Below, one piece after another: positions 1 to 12,199 of a stretch of 64,000 bases of DNA (position 1 is the stretch's first letter; each line of letters begins with the position of its first letter). Below the pieces are notes generated by a model, which was not told the origin of the DNA, searched no databases, and worked only from the letters and a program-made list of their open reading frames with translations. A program made the position numbers and the translations under genes. Source of the DNA: Hirsutella rhossiliensis (taxonomy: Eukaryota; Ascomycota; Sordariomycetes; Hypocreales; Ophiocordycipitaceae); contig NW_025408667.1 of the NCBI RefSeq assembly GCF_020360975.1, forward strand, positions 10,416,001 to 10,480,000, in the 5' to 3' direction.

Positions 1-1471
1 ATACCGCGCTTAGGGGGATAGAACCCTTATATAGACTATATACGCTTAGTCGCGGAAAAAAACGTTAGTAAATAACGTATAATACCCTTTTAAGCGAGCT
101 TCTTAAATAAACTATATTATTAGTAAGGGCCGCGCCTTAAGAGTTAAGCTTTAGTACTTCTAGCTAAGGAGTAAAGGTACGTAGAATAGCGCGTAGCTAG
201 CTTTAGTAAGCTTATAGTATCCCGCCCCCCTTATATTAGCGTATAGTAATAGCTCTTAGTACTATAACGTAAGGGACGGTACTTTAGTATATAAGGCTCC
301 GCTCCCTCCTATATAGGGCTATATAGGCACTCCTTTTCGCTATAGTTATATTATATTAGCGGCCTTCTTATATCTTAGCCGCCCTTTCGGTTACTATAAG
401 TATACGTCCCGTTTATATAGTAGCTACTACCGTATATAAGGGGATACTAATAAAGCCTATAAAGGTATTACTAAGATTACTCGTTACTAGAGTCGCTATC
501 GTTAAACCTAACCTCCTTTCCGTCCTAGCGCGTACGCCCCTTTACTACTTAAAGTACGTTTACCCGCGCCTCCTAGCGCGGGCACTTTAAAAACTAATAG
601 GATTTACTACTATAGCTTATATAGCGACCCTCCTATCGCTACCTCTTTTTATCCTCGGTCCTTAAGGTAGAGATAGAGATATCTATAGTATTACTAGCGT
701 TATCCTTTTCTTATACTATAGAAGAAGATAAAAAAAGAAACTTATTACTACTAAGCTTATAAAGAAAGTAAACGAGATCGGTATATATATCTAGTAATAT
801 AGACCTTTCGCTTAAACGGGTATATTAATCTATATTTAAGCTCGTAATAAGGTAATTATACTTTACTACGTTAGGCTAGCTATATACGTTTGCTTAATAA
901 AGTACCTCTTAAAACTATATAAGGTAGGCTAGAATAGCTTTACTCCGCTTTTAATAGAGTATTATAAGCTCTTAGCTTACTAACTTAGCTATATTAGGTT
1001 CGCCGTAATTAGTATAGAGCTTTGCGAGGAGGTCGGCTAGTCCGTTTATACTAGTACGTATAAATAGTAAGAGATACCTTTATAAGTATAAGGATAGGCT
1101 CGCGTAAAGATAGTTAAATTAAGCGTAGATATCCCTTATTACGGCGCTATTAGTATAGAGCTTTACTTTTATATAAAGTAGCTATAGCTTAAGCTTTATA
1201 GAGGAGCCGTTAAACTTACTAAGGTATAGTAGTACCGCTCTTAGTTATATAGAGCCCTACTATTATAAGAGGCTCTTAATTACCTAGGCGAACTAAGTAT
1301 TATATTTACCTTAATTTTATAACTATAAGAGTATAGATATTTCGCGTATATATATACCGGCGCGGGCGGTTTAACTAAACTAGGTAATTAAACGTTAGCT
1401 TTAAAGGTAGCTAAAAATAGCTAATTTATATATAAGGATATAAAGAGGGTAAAATAAAAGGTAGATTATAC
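1..1471 (-). mobile_element. E1: internal part of compact LTR element E, cut by window edge
   Basis: This is the reverse-complement counterpart of the E internal region at 17159-18678, minus the piece beyond the window start. It is joined at 1472 to an E LTR. It is heavily RIP-mutated: CpA and TpG are nearly gone and every frame has TAA/TAG stops. Read on the minus strand it should hold the same unrecognised decayed ORF described for E2. No protein family could be recognised. Confidence 0.85.
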
Positions 1472-1648
1472 TATTATAGAGTAAGTAAAGGTATAGGCTT
1501 AGGTACGGTCTATTAAAAGAAGGTTAATAATCTATAAGAGGAAAAAGGAAGAGAAGTATAGGCCTAGCTTATATAAGCGCGGAGGCCGCTTATATATAGA
1601 CTTAGCCTAGACCTTAGTCTAGGCCTATATAAGGCAAAAGCCCTTATA
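1472..1648 (-). repeat. E1 LTR (177 bp)
   Basis: The same 177-bp sequence recurs at 18679-18855 and 63029-63205, and at 10021-10195 plus two bases at 17157. Ends read TATAAGGG and TATAATA, as expected from TG...CA after RIP. On the right it abuts Chromo-1 A' sequence, so E1 inserted into A'; the right TSD would be 1649-1653. The left end of E1 lies outside the window. Confidence 0.9.
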
Positions 1649-1699
1649 ATTACTTATAGACTAATAGGGGACCTAAGAGGGTTAACTAGGAAGCGTAGG

Positions 1700-2460
1700 C
1701 GTATTTATAGGTAGTAGTAGCCTATAACTAAGTAGACTAAGACCGCTAGCTCCCCGTAGCCTAGCTCGCGTTAAATAGTAGACTATAGGCCTTTATTAAG
1801 ATAGCCCCCTTCTTTACTATATATAGCTTTAAGCCGCCCTCCTTAATCTTATTTACTATAGATATAGTAGTAGAGTAATATAATAGCTTGTTATTAAAGA
1901 GCCGCGCCTCCGCGTTTATATAAAAGCTATAGGAAACTATAGAATACTATTAATCTATAATAGCCGCCTTAGTATAGGATTAAGAGTAGTACGCTAATAA
2001 GACTAAGGCCCTAGTAGATAGGTTTATAGTAAGAGATAAGGTATAGCTTAACCTTTATAACTATAAGATAGCGCGGCTAAAAAAGAAGCTAGACTAGGTA
2101 TATATAAAGCTTATAGTATAAAGGGTTATTAGCCTATAGGTAGTAGAGCTTAATAATCTTTTAATAAGGGTCTATAATAAGATTAACGTTAACCTTCTTT
2201 ACTAAGCTTCCTTTAACCTACTACTTAGATAGGAAGTAGCGGACGCTTAACCGCCTACTATTAAAGTAAAAGGGGATAATAAATTTAAGGTTAAGGAGAT
2301 ATAAGCTATATACTAAAAGAAGGTCGGCTAAGGAAAACGCTAAGAGGTTCTTATAAAGTAGCGTAGGTACCTTAACTTAATATAGGAACCTATATATAAG
2401 TTTATAAGAGCTATAGCCCTTAATAAGTTTAAGGCCTTATATAGACTAGTAGATAAGAAT
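1700..2460 (+). pseudogene. Pol C-terminus with chromodomain, Chromo-1 A'
   Basis: This is the decayed end of Gypsy pol. Around 2240-2440 the plus strand matches the chromodomain segment of copy B (minus, about 12005-12190). The acidic lead-in, the Lys/Arg-rich strand and the aromatic-cage region can be followed, but Trp and Gln codons are now TAG/TAA. Chromodomains at the integrase C-terminus define chromoviruses and in studied families bind histone H3 methyl-lysine to direct integration to heterochromatin. There is no open frame, so this copy is dead. Confidence 0.75.
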
Positions 2461-2605
2461 AATAGACTAATAGACTACTAGTAGTAGCTTAGGCTAGGAC
2501 TATAAAGTAAGTAAAGTAAAAGGGGTAGTTATAGTAATATAAGCGTAATAGTATAAATAAATATAAAAATAGCGTTTATTATAAGGTAAAGCCCTTAAAC
2601 TACCT

Positions 2606-2660
2606 AGGCTTATTCCTTATTATTATTATTACCTTTATTATTATTATTATTATTATTATC
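2606..2660. repeat. (TTA)n microsatellite
   Basis: An interrupted run of TTA/ATT triplets lies in the 3' tail of Chromo-1 A'. The same place in B (11812-11830), C (27735-27765) and D (38755-38765) has shorter imperfect runs of AAT/GAT triplets. RIP of CAN/TGN triplets in a coding-like Asp/Asn stretch probably produced the uniform run. Confidence 0.7.
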
Positions 2661-4092
2661 CTTATTAGCCTCCTCTTTCTTATTAGCGGCGGCGGCGCTC
2701 TTTAAAGCGCTAAGGCGGCCCTTTAAGCCTATAAGCTAGTTAGCGGCGGCGGCGGCTCTAAGGGTAGAGGGGCGGCGGCTAGCGTTAGTAGCGGCGGTAG
2801 GGGCGGTAGCGGTAGCGGAGGCGGGCACGGCTAAGGGGACCGCTAATAGGGCAACGGAGGCGGTATCCCTAGCGCTAGGTACGTTAAAGGTAGAAGCAAG
2901 GGAGCGGAGGAGTAAGGACTTACTTAAGCACGAGGCCTTATCGCTTAAGGGCGCGGAGGTTACGGTATATAGTAGCGGCGGCGGTAAGGCGCTTCTTAGT
3001 AGCCCCCCGCGCCTACCTATATAAGCCGGCCTTCTAAGCTAACGCCGTAGTAAGTAGGACGGGAGGCGCCGCCTTATAGGCGCGGCCGGCGCGTATATAC
3101 TAGTAGTAACTACCGCGGCGGCGGCGCCCGACCTAGTTAGAGTAGTTAAGCTCCTATAATATATATCGTATATAGGGGGCTAAGCGGGCGGCGCCGGCCT
3201 ATACTTAGCACTTATACTATAAGAGGTTAGCGGAAAACGCTTATTACGCTTACTTAACTATAGACTTATAAGGGTAGCGGAGATAGAGGTAGGGGCTAAA
3301 GGGCTAGGCGTTATAAGTAGCGGTAAGGATAGCGTCGTTACCTTAAAAGGCAACGTAAGGGTAGCTAGCGTAGCGGAGGTAGTAGCGGCGGCGGTAGGCG
3401 CGGTAGTAGGGGCGCGGGCGGGAGCAGCGGTAGCGGCAGAGCCGTCGTTAGCCGTACTTAGTATAATATCGATAAATAACTCTATACGCTCCGAGAAAAA
3501 AGAAGTAAGGGAGGGGGAGGTAGATATATCTATCGTAGAAGTTAGTATTATAGATTACGGCCTCTTACTTTATAAGGTAAGGAACTTACTAGTTAAAGTT
3601 ATTATTATTATTAAGGCTATTATTACTATTATAGCTATTACTATAAGTATATATTAATAGAGCAGCCTATATAGCTAAGAATAAACTAACGCTTTAAGTA
3701 AAGTAGAACTTACTTATTACTATTATTACTATAGTTAAAAAAGGAAGAGAAGAAAAGGAAGGAAGAAGAGGGGATACTACCTTATATACCCCTTAGTAAA
3801 GGAAGCTACCTAAGGCCGAGGGGATAAGCAACCTAAGGCTTATATAGGTCTAGGCCGGCCGCTAGCTACTTAGGGGCGTATATAATAAGTTACGCCCTTA
3901 TTTAAATAGCTAGCCGGCCAATAAGTATAAAGCTAGGTTATAGCTACTTAGGCTAATAAGCGCGAGGATAATAGGGCTAGTAGGGCTAGTATAATTAACG
4001 GGAAAAGGGTAGGGTAGAGCTAGTAATATAGGCTTAATAGTATAAAAGCTATTAATAGGGTAGCGCTGCGCCGCGCTTAAGAGAGGGTATTA

Positions 4093-4279
4093 TATAAGAG
4101 TCTTTAACTATTATAGGTTATAGGCTTAGGCTATAGCTTTAGCTATATAGTTATATATAAAAGGCCGGACCCTTATATATATATATATAGGCTAGCTATA
4201 TATAAAAGAGCTCTATATAGCTTATTAATATTATCCTATAAACGGCACCTATATATACGCCTCTACCTACTTTATAATA
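4093..4279 (+). repeat. Chromo-1 A' 3' LTR
   Basis: About 187 bp, the reverse complement of the B, C and D LTRs. It starts TATAAGAG and ends TATAATA (TG...CA after RIP) and is followed by ATAAG at 4280-4284, the expected target duplication within copy A. Confidence 0.9.
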
Positions 4280-4284
4280 ATAAG

Positions 4285-7200
4285 GACCTTTTAGCGTTTC
4301 CCCTTATTAACCTTTTTCTAGCGCGCGGCTTATATCTCTTTAACTTTAAACTTATTCTCTTTTTTTACCTTAATTATAAGCGGTTAAGCGTCTATTACTT
4401 CTTATTTATATAGCGGGTTAAAAGAGGCTTTATAAACGAGGTCTATATTAATCTTATTATATACCCCTATTAAAAGACTATTAAGCTTTATAACCTATAA
4501 GCTAATAACTTTCTATACTATAAACTTTATATATAGCTAGTTAAGCTTTTTTTTTTAGCTATACCGACCTATAGTTATAGAGGTTTAGCTATATTTTATT
4601 TCTTACTATAAACCTATTTACTAAAGCCTTAGTCTTATTAATATACCGCTCTTAATCTTATACTATAGTAGCTATTATAGATTAATAATAATTTATAGTC
4701 TCTTATAGCTTTTATATAAATATAAAAGCGCGGCCCTTTAATAACGAATTACTATACTACTTTACTACTATATTTATAGTAAAAGGAACTAATAAAGGTA
4801 GTTTAAAGCTATATATTATAAAGAAAAAGGCTATCTTAATAAAAGTATATAGTTTATTATTTAATATAAGTTAAGCTATAGGGAGCTATTAATCTTAGTT
4901 TACTTAGTTATAAGCTATAATAGCTTATAAGTAAGCCTATACTTCTTAGTTAACCTTCTTAGGCCCTTTATTAGTTTATAAGTAATATACTATACTAAGT
5001 AGCTATATAATCTAAAGTAGCTAGTATAAGTACTATTAAAAGTAGTAAGTTTAATTCGATCCCTTATTACTTATAATAAAGGCTAGCTAGCTATATAAGC
5101 GGGCTTAGTACTATAAAAAGCGCTTTATATAAGACTTTATATTTATAAATAGTATTAGCTTTAATATTATAGACTTACTAAGTCGGTCTTTAATTACTTA
5201 TCTATAGCGGTTACTACCTTTTATAAGTAAGAGGTCTATTATAAAGTCTATTTATATATATATATAAAACCGGTTAAGTACTAAAAGCTACTTAAGTAGC
5301 CCCTTAAGCTATACTTTTTAGATCTTAGTATAGCTATAGATATCGTAGTTATAAAGGAAGTAGTAAATATAGTACTATAAGAGGGGCTAGTAAAAGTCCC
5401 TTATAAGGCCTACTACTATACCCTCCTAGCTTAAGTAACCTATAATACTAAAGTTATATATAAGCTAAACTAGCCTTTCTTAAAGCCTATTTTATTTATT
5501 TAGCTTTAGTAGTTTATTCTTTTTCTTAGCTTCTATAGTATATAGTATACCTAGTACCTATAGTCTCCCTAGCTATCCTAGGTGCCCTTATAGGTCGATA
5601 TAATAGTCGGCTACCTATACCTTTAGCTTTAGCTTTAAATCTAAGTATTATATACTAAACTTAACGGCGCGGTATACGCTCTTATAAGTATAGTTAAGAA
5701 ACGATATCTTATCCTATAAGCGTTAAAGGGCTTTATCTTAGAATACCCTTACTACGCGCGCCCTAGGGCCGGTCTATCCCTCCTCCTTAAACTAAGGTAG
5801 GGGTATAAGGAGGCGCTTATTTATTAGCTTTATACCTTCCTTTATTAAGAAAGCTCCTATATAGGTCTATTACGCTTCTTATAGGATAAGCTATAGGTCT
5901 CGCGCTTCGATATCCGCTCCTATTAGCCGGTCCTAATCTTACTAAGAAAGCGCGTTTAGTACTATAAAGTCTTACCTTAGCTAGTACTTAATCGTAAAGT
6001 TAAAGTATAAGAGGTACTCCGCTTAGCGGGCCTATTACTTTAAGAAGTACTAGCGGGTTATAAAGTACTTAAGGTTCTTATAATCTATAAGAACTTCGAA
6101 GCTCTTATAGCTTTAGAGCTTTACTTACTATTACTTAAGGTAGCTAATAATTATTAGTATCTTCTTATCGTAAATAGTATAATTCCGCTTTACTAGGGTT
6201 AGCTTATAAGAGTAGAACGCTATTAGTTACTTTTACTTATTTACTTCCTAAAAGAGTATCCTTTTAAGTACCTAGCTACTATAGTATACTTCGACTAACG
6301 TAAACTAGTTAAAGTCCTATTAAAGTAGTATTAGGGCTTATAAGAATAGGTCCTTTAGCGTATAAAACGCTCCTTCCTATATAGGCCCTTAATAAAAGGT
6401 AGTCCTCTTCTTAGTAATCTTATTTAAGGGTATTATAATATAAGAGAAGCCCTTAATATATATCCTATAATAGTTCGCGAACCTAAGAAAGCTCTATATA
6501 CCTATCTATATAGTTAGGGCCGCTTAGTCTTAAATCGCTTAAATCTTTATAAGATCCGCCTATATACCTATGCCTACGTAGATAATAAAGCCTAGGTACT
6601 TAACCCTCTTAACTTTAAATTTATACTTATTTAGGTCGAGGTAAAGCCTATAAAGTTAAAGGCGTTTTAAGACCCTTTATACTTTTTATATATAGTCCTT
6701 ATAAGAGCCGCTTATATAGATAAGGATATTATTTATATATATAAAGGCGAACCTATTAAGGACGTCCTAAAGTATATTATTAATATAACGCTAAAAGGTA
6801 GTAGGCGCTCTTAAGAGGCTAAAGGGCGTTACTAGCTACTTAAATAAGCTATAATATATATAGAACGCTATCTTTTACTTATTACCCTCTAAGATCTATA
6901 CCTTATAAAACGCTTACTTTATATCTAGCTTTATAAACTACTTTACCTTTAAGAGGTTATAAAGTATATTTAAAATTAAAGGTAAGGGATAGCGGTCTAG
7001 CCTTATAATTATATTTAAAGCCTTATAGTTATAATAGAACTATATCCCGCCCTTTAGTTTATATATAAATAGGACTAGCGCTCTTACTTTAAAGCTACTT
7101 ACTTAAATAAAACCCTTATTTAAGAGGTCCCTTAGCGTCTTTTTTAATACTAATAGCTCTATATATAATATACTATACAGCGGTCTAAATAGTATAAGTA

Positions 7201-9100
7201 GTTCCTACCCTTTCTTATTAGTATAAAGTACGATCTTATAGTCTACCTCTAGCTTATATAAGTTAAGCTTATTTACTTCCTAGGACTTAAATAGTAGTAA
7301 AAGGTTATAGAAGCGCTTTAATATCTACTACTATAGCTTAGTAGCCGACTTTAGCTTTTTTATTTAAAGGGCTTTATCGATATCCGCTAAGCTAACTATA
7401 TAAACCGCTATATTAACCGCTACTTAGCTTTCCTCCTACTTTACTTATTATATAGTTCTTATAAAGATAAAGGTAAGGACTTCTTAGGCTAAGTATAAAG
7501 CTTATACGCTTAGTCCTATACTTATAAAACTATCGTTATAATAAACCTACTATTATATAAGCTTAAACTATAGCTTCTTTTAGTATAAAACTAAGTATAA
7601 GTCTATATATAATAACTAGGGTTTCTTAAGGATTAAGGGATACTTTAGTTAAGGGATTATATAAGCTATAATAAGCTTATAGTAACCGTTAACCTTTATA
7701 GCTAGCTATATAATACCCTTAATTACTATACCTTTTATCGCGCTTAAGGCGCCCTTTACTCGCCTTAAGGCGATCTTTTCTACTAGTACTTATATCTCTT
7801 ACGTAATCGCCTTATAAACTATAGTATAGTACTAGTAGCCCTTATCTATAAGGGCGGCGATTAATAAGGATTTATTAATTATAACTTATATTAAAGTAAG
7901 CTACTCTTTTATATAGGCGGATAATTCCTCTTTCTTTTTTATTAATACTAGTAATTAAGGCTCTAAAGCTTATATTTACTTTAGAGCTACTTTTTTTCCT
8001 TTAAGCTTAAGGGTATAAAGTCCTTTTTATTATCTAAGGTAAGGAGCGGTTCTATCTTCGCTACTTAAATAGCTATAGGCTATTTAGCTAAAAGGAAGGA
8101 GCACTTTAATATAAAGTATATAAACGCGCTATAATATAAGTAGCGGCTATTAGCCTTCCTTTTCTTAATTTCCTTACTTATTACTTACTTCGCTTACTAC
8201 TTAGAGTATAAGATAGTATAAGGGATATTTAAAGATAGCTTCCTACTATATTTAGCTTAGTTTATATAAGTAGTAGATATTAAGGTATCTTTATTAGTAT
8301 TAATAGTTATCTATTCTTCTTATAAAAGGGCGGTAATCCTATTACCGCTATAAAGTATATACTTATATAGCTTTTAAAAACGCAGCGTTTACTTATAGCC
8401 TTATACTACCTTTATTAACTAGCTTATATACTTATTATAGTTAGTAGGTATAATTATAAGGATAAGTAGCTCTTATAAGGCTAGCGTAATTAAATTCTAT
8501 AACTATATAAGCTTTAAGCTATCTTCTTATACTATAGTTCCCGCTACTTATAAGAGCGTCTCCTTAAAGTTAAGGAGGAATTCGCTAAAGGTCTACCTAT
8601 CTTTTTACCTAAGGGTCTATAGCCTATCCTATACCTTCTCCCGCTCCTATACGTTACCGAACGTATATATAAGGTATTAAAAGAAGTCCTATAGGTCGCG
8701 TCTACCCCTAGGGCCGCCCTTATCTTAGAATCTAAAGATCTATTATATCTAAGGCTCTAGTAGTATATAAAAAAGTAAATACTACGCTATATTATAATAG
8801 CCGTTTAGGCCCTATTTCTTATTTATTATAAACTTTATTTATAGCCGGCTAAGGAAGAAGTAAAAGAACTTAAGCTTACTATCTTAAGTTAGCTAAAGAA
8901 GCGGCTTTTATATTAGTAATACCGCTACTATAACTAGCGTTATAGAGGTCGTAGGGGTTAACGCTAGTCTTATAAACGGCTCCCTTAGTATAGTAAGAAC
9001 CTTATTCTTCTTACTAGCTATCGCGCTTTTAATCGCTTTTAAGATAGCTATAATACTTCCTATCCGCTTAAGGGGTAGTAAGGTACTCCCTTAAGAAAGC
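4285..9100 (-). pseudogene. gag-pol remnant, Chromo-1 A
   Basis: This is a minus-strand Gypsy polyprotein remnant. In order along the minus strand from about 9100: gag with a CCHC knuckle near 8100-8160, protease, reverse transcriptase with the YIDD box mutated to YIDN near 6720-6745, RNase H, integrase, and the first part of the chromodomain up to 4280. Assignments rest on alignment with B, where the residues are easier to read. All stops are TAA/TAG, as expected for CpA/TpG mutation. Confidence 0.8.
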
Positions 9101-9152
9101 GGTACCCTTTTTAAGGAGATATTTATTAAATCTATTAGTTAATAGCTTATAT

Positions 9153-9338
9153 TATTATAAAGTAAGTAAGGGCGTATATATAAGTACTATTTATAAGATA
9201 ATATTAATAAGCTATACTAAGCTTTTTTATATATAGCTAGCCTATATATATATATATAGGATCTAGCCTTTTATATATAACTATATAGCTTAAGCTATAG
9301 CCTAAGCTTATAACTTATAATAGTTAAAGACTCTTATA
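9153..9338 (-). repeat. Chromo-1 A 5' LTR (186 bp)
   Basis: It matches the B, C and D LTRs over the full 186 bp with RIP-type transitions. Ends are TATTATAA and CTCTTATA. The base after it, 9339, starts Copia-2. Confidence 0.9.
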
Positions 9339-10020
9339 TAAGGTTTATCTTAAGCTTTACGCTTAATTTAGTTAGAAGCTTAATAGTCTAAAGGTTATTA
9401 TACTAGAGCTTTATAGTCCTTTTAATACTAATACTAAGCTCTTTAATTAGCTAGCTAAATACTACTTATTTCTTAGCTATCTATAAGAGTACTAATAATT
9501 TAGCTTTTATAAAGAACGTTATTATAGTAGCTTACTTAGTAGCTTTTTAGTTAATTAGCTTACTAAGGAGTAGGAATATATATCCTTATAAGGACTTCTT
9601 AGTCTTTATATTATTAGTATATATGGAGTTAGATATATATATTAGCCGCCTTATTAGGTTTATTACTATAAAGTAAATATAACGGTCTCTTATATAATAA
9701 AGGTAAGCTAAGTACTTATATACTTTATACTTATAGCGCGGCCTAAGGTTATAATTATATTAAGCTAGCTTTCTAGCTATAAATATTATATCTAGCTTAG
9801 TATAAATTACTAGATAAATAAGCAACCTAATTAAAGAGATATATTTATATATCTCTTCCTTTAAGGCCTACCTTTTATAAGGGATAAGCTCTTTTATTCT
9901 TAGTAGGATCTTAAGCTTATAAAGTATATTATTATTAAGGATATAATATTTCTTTATAGTTTTAAAGATATAGGAAGCTTATAAGAGCTATATCTTTTTA
10001 AGAGCCCTATCCTTAATAAT
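9339..10020 (-). pseudogene. Copia-2 RNase H and pol C-terminus (split copy, left piece)
   Basis: Minus-strand remnant of a Ty1/Copia polyprotein. Reading leftward from about 9860, the frame shows the typical Copia region just after RT (YLVIYT followed by DI and ARKLA) and then the RNase H segment with KKS near 9600. Gln, Trp and His codons are mutated. It is the downstream continuation of the RT segment at 18856-19833; element E2 separates the two. Its own LTRs are not in the window, because Chromo-1 A and Chromo-1 C cut it on both sides. Confidence 0.75.
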
Positions 10021-10195
10021 TATAAGGGCTTTTACCCTATATAGGCCTAGACTAAGGTCTAGGCTAAGTCTATATATAAGCGGCCTCTACGCCTATATAA
10101 GCTACGCTTATACTTTTCTTCTTTTTCCCTTTTATAGATTATTAACCTTCCTTTAATAGACCGTACCTAAGCCTATACCTTTACTTACTCTATAA
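10021..10195 (+). repeat. E2 left LTR
   Basis: All but the last two bases of the 177-bp E LTR. The final TA is at 17157-17158, because Chromo-1 B inserted here and duplicated TATAA (10191-10195 and 17152-17156). Confidence 0.9.
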
Positions 10196-10381
10196 TATCA
10201 CGGAGTAGGTAGAGGCGTGTACGTAGGTGCCGTCCGTAGGATAATATTAATAAGCTATATAGAGCTCTTCTATGCGCGGCTGGCCCGCCCCTATACTTAC
10301 GGGATCCGGCCCTCCGCACGTAACTACACGGCTTAGGCCGCGGCCTAAGCCCATCACCTATAATAGTCAAAGACTCTTATA
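10196..10381 (-). repeat. Chromo-1 B 3' LTR
   Basis: 186 bp, starting TATCACGG and ending CTCTTATA on the plus strand. It lies next to the TSD at 10191-10195. It keeps CpA sites (for example TACACG, CATCACC) that are TpA in the partner LTR. Confidence 0.95.
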
Positions 10382-10386
10382 TAATG

Positions 10387-10395
10387 CCCTCCCTC
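10387..10395 (-). promoter_or_regulatory. Polypurine tract, Chromo-1 B
   Basis: On the minus strand this reads GAGGGAGGG, a few bases upstream of the 3' LTR. That is the expected place for the plus-strand DNA primer of reverse transcription, and it supports the minus orientation independently of the coding frames. Confidence 0.75.
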
Positions 10396-11990
10396 GAGCG
10401 CGGCGTAGCGCTGCCCTATTGACGGCTCCCGTATAATTAGGCCCGTGCCGCGGGCTCTTCCCTGCCCTTTCCCGTTAATAGGGCCGGCCCTACTAGCCCT
10501 ATTATCCCCGCGCCCGTTAGCCCGGGCAGCCGGGACCCGGCTCTATACTCGTCGGCCGGCTAGCCGTTTAAATAGGGGCGTAACCTATTATATGCGCCCC
10601 TAGGTAGCCGGCGGCTAGTCCGGACCTACGTAAGCCTTAGGTTGCCCGTCCCCTCTGCCTTAGGCAGCATCCTCTACTAAGGGGTATATAAGGCGGCATC
10701 CCCCCCTTCCCCCTTCCCTTCCTTCTCTCCCTTCTTTAACCGTAGTAGTAGCATTAATAGGTAAGTTCCGCTCTACCTAGGGCGTTGGTCCGTTCCTAGC
10801 TATATAGGCCGCTCTATTAACGTATGCTCGCAGTAGTAGCGGCAGCAGTAATAATAGCCCTAATAATAATAATAACTCTAACTAGTAAGTTCCGCGCCTT
10901 ATAGAGCGGGAGGCCGTATTCCGTCGTGCTAACTTCCGCGATAGATATATCCGCCTCTCCCTCTCCTCCTCCTTCTCGGAGCGTGCGGAGTCGTTCGTCG
11001 ACGCCGTGCTAGCCGCGGCCGACGACGACTCCGCCGCTACCGCCGCTCCTGCCCGCGCCGCTGCCACCGCTCCTACCGCCGCCGCCGCCGCCTCTGCTGC
11101 GCTGTTCGCTCTTACGTCGCCCCTTAGGGTAACGACGCCGTCCCCGCCGCCACCTATAACGCCCGGCCCCTCGGCCCCCGCCTCCGTTTCCGCTACCCCC
11201 GTAAGTCCGTAGTTAGGTAAGCGTAATAGACGTTATCCGCTAACCTCCTATAGTATAAGCGCTAAGTATAGGCCGGCGCCGCCCGCTCGGCCCCCTATAT
11301 GCGTTATGCGTCGTAGGAGCTCGACTGCTCCGACTAGGCCGGGCGCCGCCGCGGCGGCAGCTACTACTAGTGCGCGCGAGCCGGCCGCGCCTATAAGGCG
11401 GCGCCTCCCGTCCTGCTCGCTACGGCGTCGGCTTAGAAGGCCGGCTCGCACGGGCAGGCGCGGGGGGCTGCTAAGAAGCGCCTTACCGCCGCCGCCGCCG
11501 CCTACCGTAACCTCCGCGCCCTCGAGCGGTGGGGCCTTATGCCTAAGTAAGTCCTACTCCTCCGCTCCCTTATTTCCGCCTTTAACGTACCCGGCGCTAG
11601 GGATACTGCCTCCGTCGCCCTATCGGCGGTCCCCTTAGCCGTGCCCGCCTCCGCTACCGCCGCTGCCCCTGCCGCCGCCGCTAGCCGCCGCCCCTCTGCC
11701 CCCGGAGCCGCCGCCGCCGCCGACTAGCTTGCGGGCTTAGAGGGCCGCCTTAGCGCCCTAGAGACCGCCGCCGCCGCTAATAAAAAGGAGGAGGCCGACG
11801 AGGACGACGATAACGAAGATAATAATAACGATAAGGAATAGGCCCAGGTAGTCTAGGGGCTCTGCCCCGCAATAAACGCTATTTTTATCTCCGCCTATAC
11901 TATTACGCTTATATTGCCTATATTGCCGTAACTGCCCCCTCCGCTATGCCTACTTCGTGGTCCTAGCCCGGGCTACTATCGGTAGTCCGC
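10396..11990 (-). other. GC-rich 3' tail of Chromo-1 B with possible Ala-rich ORF
   Basis: About 1.6 kb separates the chromodomain from the 3' LTR, long for a chromovirus. It is rich in GCC/GGC triplet runs (11075-11095, 11470-11500, 11698-11725). On the minus strand a segment at about 10880-11070 reads Ala-rich, then NDSARSEKEEERE. A' (about 3430-3660) and D (37757-37987) carry the same block, followed by DYG and YKVRNLLV-like residues, while B appears shifted in frame after ERE. Ala/Pro-rich ORFs on the opposite strand (11006-11212, 11306-11638) look like products of GCC repeats. No family is recognised. Confidence 0.5.
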
Positions 11991-12004
11991 TAGTCTATCG
12001 TTCT

Positions 12005-12190
12005 CGTCTACCGTTCCGAATAAGGCTTCGAACTTATCGAGGGCTATAGTTCCCGTAAACTTACGTGCGGGTTCCTACGTAGGGTCGAGATACCCGCGCT
12101 ACTTAACGAGGACCTCCCGGCGTTTCCCCCTGCCGACCTTTTTCTAGCGCGCGGCCTATATCTCTTCGACCTCGAACTCGTCCTCTCCCT
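12005..12190 (-). pseudogene. Chromodomain of Chromo-1 B pol
   Basis: The minus-strand frame reads an acidic lead (EVEGEDEFEVEEI), then a basic segment around AAR and KKVGRGKRREVLVK, then RGYLDPT with the flanking Trp codons changed to stops, then ALDKFEALF. This is the order of a chromodomain: first beta strand, LVKW-like strand, GY...P.WEP, C-terminal helix. It is fused to the integrase end, as in chromoviruses. It is probably a reader of histone methylation for target choice (known for the class, inferred here). Confidence 0.85.
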
Positions 12191-12199
12191 CTACCTCGA

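Larger units (their letters stand above)
1649..4279 (+). mobile_element. Chromo-1 copy A' (3' part, plus orientation)
   Basis: This segment is the reverse complement of about 10196-12790 in the complete copy B. It covers the end of integrase, the chromodomain, the GC-rich 3' tail and the 3' LTR. Its 5' part lies left of the window beyond E1. It sits head-on inside copy A: the LTR ends at 4279 and the next bases (ATAAG, predicted TSD) continue copy A in the opposite orientation. The orientation comes from the chromodomain reading frame and from a purine-rich tract next to the LTR at 4076-4087. Confidence 0.88.
4280..9338 (-). mobile_element. Chromo-1 copy A (5' LTR through pol, minus orientation)
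   Basis: Collinear with 12110-17151 of copy B. Its 3' end is displaced left of the window because A' inserted into its chromodomain codons at 4280. It is heavily RIP-mutated, more so than B. Its right end (LTR at 9153-9338) is set into Copia-2 sequence that resumes at 9339. Confidence 0.9.

Noticed and set aside
10185..10370. Small minus-strand ORF of 61 codons
   Set aside because: It lies almost wholly within the Chromo-1 B LTR and crosses the insertion joint. It is a chance frame in a young, less mutated LTR.
11006..11638. Two plus-strand Ala/Pro-rich ORFs
   Set aside because: They are on the antisense strand of the element and arise from GCC triplet runs. The C and D counterparts (20656-20862, 38319-38618) differ in frame and content.
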